DNA of 64,000 nucleotides from DATMQA01 sp035566895 (GTDB lineage Bacteria; Verrucomicrobiota; Verrucomicrobiia; Limisphaerales; UBA8199). Of this stretch, positions 44,892-52,434 are shown one piece after another. Every line of letters starts with the position of its first letter. The stretch's first letter is position 1. Position numbers and translations under genes: made by a program. Below the pieces are notes generated by a model. The model had not been told where the DNA came from and searched no databases. It saw only the letters and a program-made list of their open reading frames with translations. The DNA lies in contig DATMQA010000074.1 in NCBI GenBank assembly GCA_035566895.1, positions 1 to 64,000 on the forward strand. The letters run 5' to 3'.

Positions 44892-45863
44892 ATGACAAAC
44901 TCCACCCAGAACGCTTCGCTGCCCGCCTCCTCGCTCATCCATCCCAAAGCCCTGATGAGCATCCGCAATCTCGAATGGCGCGCCCGCGTGGTGGTTGAGG
45001 GCTTCTGGAACGGCATTCACCGCAGCCCATACCACGGCTTCTCCGTCGAGTTCACCGAATACCGCCAGTACGCTCCCGGCGATGATCCCCGCTACCTTGA
45101 CTGGCGCGTGTTCGCCCGGAGCGACCGCTATTTCATCAAGCGATTTGAGGACGAAACCAACCTGCGTTGCTATCTGCTGGCCGATAACAGCCGCTCGATG
45201 ACTTATGGCTCGACCGGTTATACCAAATCCCAGTATGCGGCGACCCTGGCCGCCACGCTCGCTTATTTCCTCTATCTTCAGGGCGATTCGGTGGGCGTGC
45301 TCACTTTCGATGAGGAACTCCGCGAATTCCTTCCCGCCCGCCATCGCACCGGACATCTGCGCCAGTTAATGCTCGCGTTGGAAAAGCCTGCGCTCGGACG
45401 CGCTACCGATCTGCTCTCTCCCTTGAAACGGATGGCCGAGATCGTGCGCAAGCGTGGCCTCGTCGTGCTGCTGTCAGATTTTCTCGCGCCCATTGAGCTG
45501 CTTGAGCCGGAATTGACTGCGCTCGCTGCTTGCGGGCACGAGGTGACTGTCTTCCAGGTGCTCGACCCGGCTGAACTAACATTCGATTTCCCTGACCCGG
45601 CCATGTTTCAAGATGTCGAATCGGGGCGCGTTCTCTTCATCGATCCTGGCGCCGCGCGAAAGGAATACCTGCGCAAATTAACCGCCCACTGCGCCCAATT
45701 GCGCTCGCTTTGCCAGCGATTGGGAATCACCTGTCATCGCCTTCCCACTGACCGTCCACTCGAATTGGCCCTGTTCGATTTCCTGCGCCAGCGGATGCAG
45801 CGGCGAAGGAACGTGAGACGAGTTTCACGGCAACCGGCCTCTGGTAAACTCTCCGCCAGATGA
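44892..45863 (+). CDS. DUF58 domain protein (MoxR partner)
   Basis: 323 aa from the ATG at 44892, the first in-frame start after the hairpin; an open frame reaches back to 44547 but lies out of frame within moxR. DUF58 landmarks are GFSVEFTEYRQYAPGDDPRYLDWRV (split over 50-80), then FARSDRYFIKRFEDE and a VWA-like MIDAS motif DNSRSM. The protein has no membrane helix. It likely forms a complex with the MoxR ATPase. The stop is overlapped by a 32-codon ORF (ATGA) that leads into the VWA membrane protein. Confidence 0.92.
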   Translation: MTNSTQNASLPASSLIHPKALMSIRNLEWRARVVVEGFWNGIHRSPYHGFSVEFTEYRQYAPGDDPRYLDWRVFARSDRYFIKRFEDETNLRCYLLADNSRSMTYGSTGYTKSQYAATLAATLAYFLYLQGDSVGVLTFDEELREFLPARHRTGHLRQLMLALEKPALGRATDLLSPLKRMAEIVRKRGLVVLLSDFLAPIELLEPELTALAACGHEVTVFQVLDPAELTFDFPDPAMFQDVESGRVLFIDPGAARKEYLRKLTAHCAQLRSLCQRLGITCHRLPTDRPLELALFDFLRQRMQRRRNVRRVSRQPASGKLSAR

Positions 45864-45958
45864 GCACAGAACATAGTTCGGCAAAGCTCCAAATGCTTCG
45901 CGCCTCATTCTGCCCGGCTGCTTCCGCAGCACGCGCAGGCGCAGAAAGACTCGCATGA
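45860..45958 (+). CDS. 32-codon bridging ORF with ATGA overlaps at both ends
   Basis: The ATG at 45860 overlaps the DUF58 stop (ATGA) and the TGA at 45956-45958 overlaps the start of the VWA gene (ATGA). The peptide, starting MSTEHSSAKLQMLRASFCPA, resembles nothing I know. The perfect tiling suggests it keeps ribosomes moving between the two larger genes, rather than making a functional product. Real translation is not shown by sequence alone; the chance of both overlaps arising at random is low but cannot be computed here. Confidence 0.5.
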   Translation: MSTEHSSAKLQMLRASFCPAASAARAGAERLA

Positions 45959-48141
45959 CCTTTCTCGCTCCACTCTTCCTCCTCGGTGCGCTCGCCGTTG
46001 CGCTGCCGGTCGTTTTCCATCTCATCCGCCGCACCACCCGCGAACGCACCGTTTTCAGTTCGCTCATGTTCTTGTTGCCTTCACCGCCGCGCCTCACCCG
46101 CCGCAGCCGCCTCGAGCATTTGCTGCTGTTGCTGCTTCGTTGCGCCGTGCTTTGCTTGTTGGCACTCGGCTTTGCTCGGCCATTCCTCAAGAGACCGAGC
46201 AACCCTCCGGAGCCCGCCGTTGCCCGCCGCCTTTTGCTCCTGGTCGATACCAGCGCCAGCATGCGGCGTGCGGATCTGTGGACGGACGCGCGCGACCGGG
46301 TCGGGTCTTTCCTTCGCAAAACTTCTCCCGCCGACCAGGTCGCCCTGTTTACCTTTGATCGCCGGGTGACTCCCCTCGTAACTTTCGAACAATGGAACTC
46401 CTCCCCGGCGGGCGAACGTGTCGCCCTTGCCCTCGGCAAGCTGGGCGGTGTTTCCCCCGGTTGGTCCGCCACGCATTTGGGCAGCGCGCTCATCGCCGCG
46501 GCGGAGACGTTGGCGGATAATGGCGGAAAGCCGGCCCCTGCCCGCGGTCAAATCATCCTCTTCAGCGATTTGCAGGAGGGCAGCCATCTCGAGCCGCTGC
46601 AGGGCTATGAGTGGCCGAGAGACATCAAGGTATCAGTCGAAACCCTGAAAGCCAGGCACCTCAGCAACGCTTCTCTGCAACTGGTCGCCGACTCGGAGGA
46701 AACCGATGCCAAAGCCGCACCGGTCGTGCGTGTGCGAGTCAGCAACGCCCCCGATTCACGCCGCGAACAGCTTAAGGTCGGCTGGGCGCATCCGGATGGA
46801 CGCACCTTCTTGGGGGCGCCGCTCGATATTTATGTGCCCCCCGGCCAAAGCCGCATCGTTCAGGTACCCGTAGAGGCGGGCTTCCAGCCTGCCAGTGGGG
46901 CGCCTTCCCCGCCGCCCGTGCCGTTTGGGCTCGACACAACGTCGGCAGGCGGTAAGCCCGCCTCGACAGGCACTCACCCGGACCGAATCATCCTCCAGGG
47001 CGACGAGGAGGATTTCGACAACACCATCTTCGTCGTCCCGCCGGAAACGACGCGTCTCAAGGTGCTTTATTTCGGAAGCGATTCGCAGAAAGACACCAAA
47101 CAGCCGCTCTATTTTCTCGAGCGCGCCTTCCAGGAAACATGGCACCAAGCGGTCCAGTTGGTCGTCCAGTTACCGCGAGCGCCCTCCCCACCCGGCGACC
47201 TTCACGCGGCGAGCCTGTTCGTCGCCACCGAACAACTGCCGGACGAATTGGCCCGGGCGCTCCACGCCGAGATCATCGCCGGCAAATCATTGCTCTTCCT
47301 GGTGAAAACCGAAGCCGCCGCCTCGACCCTTGCTGCCTTGCTCGGCCTGCAGCAAGTAACGGCCGCGGAGGTTCGGCCCGGCAATTACGCGATGCTTGCC
47401 GAAATCGATTTTCGGCATCCGGTCTTTGCACCGTTTGCCGACCCCCGTTTCAGCGACTTTACTAAAATCCATTTCTGGCAATATCGGCGGCTTGACCCGG
47501 CAAGCTTTCCTGAGGCACGAACGCTGGCGAAGTTCGATACCGGCGATCCCGCGCTCCTCGAAGTACCCGTCGGTAGAGGCCGCGTGTGGGTGCTCACCTC
47601 CGGGTGGCAGCCGGATGACAGCCAGCTCGCGCTTTCCACCAAATTCGTTCCATTGCTCTATTCTCTGCTCGAAGAAACTGGTGCCCCGGCTCCCGCGCCC
47701 ATCCAATATCACGTGGGCGATGTGGTCCCGCTCGCCGGTTCTTCTGGACGGCCTTTGACCATCCAATTGCCGGATGGCTCCCCATTGACGTTGGCTGCGG
47801 GTGAAACGAATTTCTCCAAAACTCTGACGCCCGGCATTTACACTGTAGGCCCGGCAATCACAGGCGCGCGGTTTGCCGTCAACCTCGACGCGTCGGAGAG
47901 CCGCACCGCCCCGCTGCCGGTGGATGAGTTGGAACGATTGGGCGCCCCGGTAGCCGGTCAGCCCACGGCGCTCGCCCACGAAACCGAGCGAAAGCTCAGC
48001 CTGCAAAACGCGGAGTTGGAGAGCCGGCAAAAAATCTGGCGCTGGCTCGTGGTCGCCGCACTTGTGGTATTGTTGTTGGAAACCTGGCTGGCCGGGCGCA
48101 CCGCGCGCCGGTCTGCCATTCAGGTCGATACGGCGACGTAG
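45955..48141 (+). CDS. BatA-like VWA membrane protein
   Basis: 728 aa. The N-terminal Aerotolerance-regulator (BatA) helix MTFLAPLFLLGALAVALPVV is followed by a second membrane segment (LLLLLLRCAVLCLLALGF), then a VWA domain with MIDAS motif Asp98-Thr-Ser-Ala-Ser. Large extracytoplasmic beta domains lead to a C-terminal membrane helix (WLVVAALVVLLLETWLAG). The layout is typical of BatA/DUF4159-linked proteins that partner MoxR ATPases. A palindromic repeat is inserted in frame at residues about 307-337 (see separate entry). Starts by ATGA overlap with the bridging ORF and is 20 nt from the DUF4175 gene. Confidence 0.9.
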   Translation: MTFLAPLFLLGALAVALPVVFHLIRRTTRERTVFSSLMFLLPSPPRLTRRSRLEHLLLLLLRCAVLCLLALGFARPFLKRPSNPPEPAVARRLLLLVDTSASMRRADLWTDARDRVGSFLRKTSPADQVALFTFDRRVTPLVTFEQWNSSPAGERVALALGKLGGVSPGWSATHLGSALIAAAETLADNGGKPAPARGQIILFSDLQEGSHLEPLQGYEWPRDIKVSVETLKARHLSNASLQLVADSEETDAKAAPVVRVRVSNAPDSRREQLKVGWAHPDGRTFLGAPLDIYVPPGQSRIVQVPVEAGFQPASGAPSPPPVPFGLDTTSAGGKPASTGTHPDRIILQGDEEDFDNTIFVVPPETTRLKVLYFGSDSQKDTKQPLYFLERAFQETWHQAVQLVVQLPRAPSPPGDLHAASLFVATEQLPDELARALHAEIIAGKSLLFLVKTEAAASTLAALLGLQQVTAAEVRPGNYAMLAEIDFRHPVFAPFADPRFSDFTKIHFWQYRRLDPASFPEARTLAKFDTGDPALLEVPVGRGRVWVLTSGWQPDDSQLALSTKFVPLLYSLLEETGAPAPAPIQYHVGDVVPLAGSSGRPLTIQLPDGSPLTLAAGETNFSKTLTPGIYTVGPAITGARFAVNLDASESRTAPLPVDELERLGAPVAGQPTALAHETERKLSLQNAELESRQKIWRWLVVAALVVLLLETWLAGRTARRSAIQVDTAT
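46873..46964. repeat. REP-like palindromic element inserted in frame in the VWA gene
   Basis: The left arm GAGGCGGGCTTCCAGCCTGC(C) at 46873-46893 and the reverse complement of 46944-46964 match in 19 of 21 bases, with a 50-bp loop. It codes for the GFQPASGAPSPPP to AGGKPAS segment. Part of the left arm and loop recurs at 38745-38770 in the AddA-like gene. Confidence 0.75.
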
Positions 48142-48161
48142 ATGAGCTAACGGGTTAAAAC

Positions 48162-51100
48162 ATGAACATTGAATCGCTTTTAAAGACACGGCTCGCCGAG
48201 CTCGCCACCAAGCGGCGCCGTTTGCAACTCTGGTCCGGACTCGCCGCCGGCTGGGCCGGCGTAGCCTTGCTCGGCTTGCTCTTGGTTTTTGTTCAACGCG
48301 CAACCGGCTGGGCTTCATCCCTGGCTTTCCCGCTGATTGCGTCCCTCGGCCTGGTGGCGGCAGCTTTCGTTCTCATTCGGCAACGCCGGCAAAGACCGGA
48401 TTGGAATGAATTGGCTGCGCAGATCGAAGCGCGTTACCCGGCCCTCGATGGCCGCCTGCTCACTGCTGTCCAACAACACCCCCAGCCCGATGGTCAACTC
48501 AGCTTCCTGCAAGACCGGTTGGTTCGCGAGACGCTCGAACATCGCCGTCAATCGGATTGGGCTGATGTCATTCCGCAATCTCGCTTGCGCGTCGCACAGG
48601 CCGCCCACTGGCTCGCTGTCGTTTTGCTTTGCGTCGCCTTGTCCGGCCTGCGTGTCACCGGCGGCCACAAATTGCTGGCCAGGATAGTTGAATCTGAAGT
48701 TACTGTGACGCCCGGCGATGTTAGCTTGGAACGCGGCAGTAGCCTCGTCGTGCTCGCGCGCTTTACCGGCGCCCTCCCGGCCAATGTCGAGCTGCTCGTC
48801 AGCCCCAATGTAGCGCAGGTGTCTCGCCTGCGAGTTAACCAGGGCGTCTCACCCGCTAGCCCTGCTGTCTCCCTTGCGGCCGAGGACATTCGCCGCATCC
48901 CCCTCATCAAGAGCCTTTCCGACCCCATGTTCGGTGGTAGTGTGCCCGAAGTAGCCAGCAACCTGGTTTATCATGTTGAATTCGCCGGCCAGCGCACCCG
49001 CGACTTCAATGTCACGGTATTCGAGCATCCGCGGTTGGAACGCGCCGACGCCGACCTGACTTTCCCCGATTATACCGAACAGCCGCAAAAGCATATCCCT
49101 GACACCCGTCGGTTAAGCGCCGTCGAAGGTTCCCGGCTGGATTTCACTCTTCACTTCAACAAACCTGTCGCTTCTGCTCAACTCGTCGCCAGAGACAAAG
49201 AGCGGAATACCGTCCCGTTGATCATTGAAACCAACCGCCCGCTCGCGCTCCTGAAGCAGTTCACCCTCACGGCCTCGAAGACCTACGAACTTCAACTTGT
49301 GGACGCGGAGGGACGAACTAACAAAGTTCCCGCTCAATTTGTATTCGAGGTGTTGAAGAATCGCCCCCCGGAGCTTCGCATTGCCGCCCCACGCGGTGAT
49401 TTGCGGCCTTCTCCTTTGGAAGAGATTTCCTTTGAAGGCACCGTTTGGGATGACTTTGGAGTGCCGGCGTACGGCTTGGCTTATGCGCTCGCAGGAGGCG
49501 AACCGCGGTTCGTCGAATTGGGCCACAACGTGCCCGCCAGGGAGAAACGAGCGTTTCAAACCGTCCTGCGGCTGGAAGATCTCGATGCGCAACCCGATCA
49601 GCTTATCTCCTGGTTTGTCTGGGCGGATGACCTCGATCCGGACGGCAAGCTCCGCCGCACCACGAGCGATCTGTTTTTTGTCGAGGTCCGGCCCTTCGAG
49701 GAAGTGTTTCGCGAAGGACAAGGCATGGACGGTCAGGGCGAAGGCGAGAACTCCGGCCAGCAAGGCGGCCGAAGCGGTCGTCTGGTCGAACTGCAGAAGC
49801 AGATCGTCCTCGGCACCTGGAAACTGCGGCGAGAAAACACCGCCGCGCCCGGGCCGAATCACAAAATTCCCCCTCTGCCTTCCTCGCGCGATACGAATTC
49901 GCAGACAGCGTTCCCGGGAACTTCAAATCGTAATCCTAATCGTAATTCTCTCCCCATGCTCGGCTCTTTGCATGTACTTGCGGCTCTCCCGTCCGGCATG
50001 CGCCAACCTCCAGCCCCAGCATGGCGCGATGTTTATAGTGAACCTCCACTCGGAGAACAGGCCCAAGCCCTAGCGGGGCGGGATGTAGCGATTAGGATTA
50101 AGCACCGTGTGATGGCCCAGCTCGCAGCTCAACCCGGCGGCGACCAACCCGCCTCCCCTCGCACCCGCACTCGCGGAAATTCTATTTCCTCCCCATCCCC
50201 AACCGCTTCTCTCCCGGGCGACATCTCCGTTCTACGCGAGGCGCAAGCCGAAGCACTGACTCAAGCCCGGGCCGCCTTGGAGGGTCGGCGAGACCCCAGG
50301 ACCGCAGACCTTTGGTCCGGCGCCGTTAAGAACATGGAACAAGCCCTGGCGCGCCTCGAGGCGGCGACCACCAACTCGCCCGAGGCCTTAACTGAAGCGC
50401 TGACCGCCGAACAGGCGGCCTATCAGGCTTTGCTGCGAGTCCAGGAGCACGAGTACCAGGTCTCACGCAGCCGCAATCGTAACCAACGCGGCGGCGGCAG
50501 TCGCGACCAGCAGATGCAGCGCCAGGTCGAGGAAATGGACCTCACCCAACCCGAAAACCGTTACGAAACACAGCGCCTGGCCCAATCGCCGCAGACCGCC
50601 CAACGCCGTGAACAATTGCAGGTCATGAACCGGTTGCAAGAACTGGCCCGGCGTCAGCAGGATTTGAACGACCGCCTCAAGGAACTGCAAACGGCTTTGC
50701 AGGAGGCCCGCACCGACGAGGAGCGAGCCGAAATCCAGCGCCGCCTCAAGCGCCTTCAGGAGGAGGAACAGCAGATGCTCGCCGACGCCGACGAGGTGCG
50801 CCAGCGCATGGAGCAACCGGAAAACCAATCCCGCATGGCTGAGCAACGACGGCAGTTGGAACAGACCCGCCAGGACGTCCAACGCGCCGCCGAAGCTGCC
50901 GGCCAAGGCGCCGTCTCCCAGGCGCTGGCCGCTGGCACTCGCGCCCAACGTCAGCTCCAGGACCTCCGTGACCAGTTGCGCAAAGAGAATTCCAGTCAGT
51001 TCGCCGATGACCTGCGAGAAATGCGCGCCCAGGCCCGCGAATTGGCGCGCCAACAAGAGGACCTCTTGCAGAAAATGAATACCGAAGCGGGCAGTGAGCG

Positions 51101-52433
51101 CAAGTCGCTCTCGGACTCTCCGCGACGCCCGCAAATGCTCGAGCAGTTGGCCCAACAAAAGCAACACCTGACCAACCTCGTCGAGCGCGCTACCGAAGTC
51201 TCACAACAGGCTGAACAAGCCGAGCCCCTTCTCTCCAGCCAGCTTTACGACACCGTCCGCAAATTTACTCAGGACACCGCCAAGGATGTGAAAGAACTCC
51301 AGGACCAAATGCTCAATCACGGTCCGATGACCCGCACCCTCCTCGACAAGTTCAAAGACACCTCCGAACAGGACGGCGCCAAATTGCTGGAACTCACTTC
51401 CGAAATGCTTCGTCAGGATTTCCTCCCGCAAGCCAATGAGACCGGCCAGCGCTCGCGTTCCGGACTCGAACAGCTTAAACGCGGCGTCGAACGCGCCGCC
51501 GAAAGCGTCCTGGGCGACGACACCGAAGCCCTTCGTCTGGCCCAACAGGAGTTGGACCAATTGACCAGCCAATTGCAGCTCGAGATGTCTCAAGCCGAAG
51601 GAACCAACTCTTCCTCCTCCTCGTTCTCGTCCTCATCCTCCGGTGACACCAACCAGCTTTCCGCCGCCGCACGTGCAAACCAGCCGGGCCAATCCGGCCA
51701 ACGCTCTTCCCAGACCGCGCAAAACAGCAGCCAGACCCAGCAAGGCTCGCAAACAGGAGAACCTGGCGCGAACCAGGAAGGCACACAGGCTCAATCCCCC
51801 GGAGAACAACCCTCGTCCCCGCGCGGAGGCCAGCAAGCAGGGAACTCTGCGCAACCGAACGGCGCACAAGCGTCGGACCAGACCGATGCCACTGCCCAGG
51901 ATGGCCAGAACGGCGAACCCCAACCCGGCCAACCTAATCGTCTTGGCCGTCTCGCCCGCAACGCCGGCCCGCGAGATCGGGCTAATGACGGCGGCTCCTT
52001 CAATAACGCCGGTGGTGGCGCCGGCGGTCTTTGGGTGGACAATTTCCGCGAGAACATCAACCGTCTCCTCAGCGACGGCTCCCTCCGCCCAGTCGGTCCT
52101 CTGACTGGTGAGGATTTTGTGCTTTGGTCAGACCGCCTCCGCGAGGTCGAAGAAATGATTGAACAGCCGGATTTGCGAAACGATGTCGCCGCGGCCCGCG
52201 AGCGCGCCCGCGTCTTGCGCCAGGCCTTTAAAAACGACCGCAAGAAACCGGACTGGGCCGTCGTTCGCCTCCAGGTCATGAAGCCTCTGGCTGAGGTTCG
52301 CGACCGCATCGCCGACGAGTTGGCTCGCCGCGGCTCTCGCGAAGCACTTGTCCCCATCGATCGCGACCCCGTGCCCAACCGCTACTCCGACCTAGTCCGG
52401 CGCTACTACGAGGAACTGGGCAAAGACAAATGA
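48162..52433 (+). CDS. DUF4175 family large membrane/coiled-coil protein
   Basis: 1423 aa. Three N-terminal membrane segments (about 25-45, 50-68, 145-165) lead to beta domains (FPDYTEQPQKHIPD and FEGTVWDDFGVPAYGLAY), then a long coiled coil rich in Gln, Arg and Glu (about 750-1110) and a Gln/Ser/Gly-rich low-complexity tail (1145-1280) before a helical end. This is the DUF4175 layout seen next to MoxR/VWA genes. Residues about 565-685 form an insert with repeat-derived sequence (49860-50220). It overlaps nothing, but the next gene begins 1 nt after its stop. A structural or scaffolding role between membrane and complex is plausible. Confidence 0.85.
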   Translation: MNIESLLKTRLAELATKRRRLQLWSGLAAGWAGVALLGLLLVFVQRATGWASSLAFPLIASLGLVAAAFVLIRQRRQRPDWNELAAQIEARYPALDGRLLTAVQQHPQPDGQLSFLQDRLVRETLEHRRQSDWADVIPQSRLRVAQAAHWLAVVLLCVALSGLRVTGGHKLLARIVESEVTVTPGDVSLERGSSLVVLARFTGALPANVELLVSPNVAQVSRLRVNQGVSPASPAVSLAAEDIRRIPLIKSLSDPMFGGSVPEVASNLVYHVEFAGQRTRDFNVTVFEHPRLERADADLTFPDYTEQPQKHIPDTRRLSAVEGSRLDFTLHFNKPVASAQLVARDKERNTVPLIIETNRPLALLKQFTLTASKTYELQLVDAEGRTNKVPAQFVFEVLKNRPPELRIAAPRGDLRPSPLEEISFEGTVWDDFGVPAYGLAYALAGGEPRFVELGHNVPAREKRAFQTVLRLEDLDAQPDQLISWFVWADDLDPDGKLRRTTSDLFFVEVRPFEEVFREGQGMDGQGEGENSGQQGGRSGRLVELQKQIVLGTWKLRRENTAAPGPNHKIPPLPSSRDTNSQTAFPGTSNRNPNRNSLPMLGSLHVLAALPSGMRQPPAPAWRDVYSEPPLGEQAQALAGRDVAIRIKHRVMAQLAAQPGGDQPASPRTRTRGNSISSPSPTASLPGDISVLREAQAEALTQARAALEGRRDPRTADLWSGAVKNMEQALARLEAATTNSPEALTEALTAEQAAYQALLRVQEHEYQVSRSRNRNQRGGGSRDQQMQRQVEEMDLTQPENRYETQRLAQSPQTAQRREQLQVMNRLQELARRQQDLNDRLKELQTALQEARTDEERAEIQRRLKRLQEEEQQMLADADEVRQRMEQPENQSRMAEQRRQLEQTRQDVQRAAEAAGQGAVSQALAAGTRAQRQLQDLRDQLRKENSSQFADDLREMRAQARELARQQEDLLQKMNTEAGSERKSLSDSPRRPQMLEQLAQQKQHLTNLVERATEVSQQAEQAEPLLSSQLYDTVRKFTQDTAKDVKELQDQMLNHGPMTRTLLDKFKDTSEQDGAKLLELTSEMLRQDFLPQANETGQRSRSGLEQLKRGVERAAESVLGDDTEALRLAQQELDQLTSQLQLEMSQAEGTNSSSSSFSSSSSGDTNQLSAAARANQPGQSGQRSSQTAQNSSQTQQGSQTGEPGANQEGTQAQSPGEQPSSPRGGQQAGNSAQPNGAQASDQTDATAQDGQNGEPQPGQPNRLGRLARNAGPRDRANDGGSFNNAGGGAGGLWVDNFRENINRLLSDGSLRPVGPLTGEDFVLWSDRLREVEEMIEQPDLRNDVAAARERARVLRQAFKNDRKKPDWAVVRLQVMKPLAEVRDRIADELARRGSREALVPIDRDPVPNRYSDLVRRYYEELGKDK
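48814..48832. repeat. Small hairpin CGCAGG-TGTCTCG-CCTGCG inside the DUF4175 gene
   Basis: A perfect 6-bp stem with 7-nt loop, read in frame as part of VAQVSRLRVN. It resembles the GCAGGC/GCCTGC palindromic families seen elsewhere in the window. Confidence 0.4.
49860..50220 (+). repeat. Repeat-derived in-frame insert in the DUF4175 gene
   Basis: Includes a 6-bp array (AATCGT/AATCCT, 49925-49951) and a CAGCCCCAGCATGGCGCGAT-GTTTAT block (50011-50036) that recurs at 60795-60820. The boundaries are estimated from where the coiled-coil-type sequence (ISVLREAQAEALTQA) resumes. Confidence 0.5.
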
Positions 52434-52434
52434 C

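Noticed and set aside
43724..45016. Minus-strand open frame of 430 codons
   Set aside because: Antisense of moxR and of the hairpin repeat.
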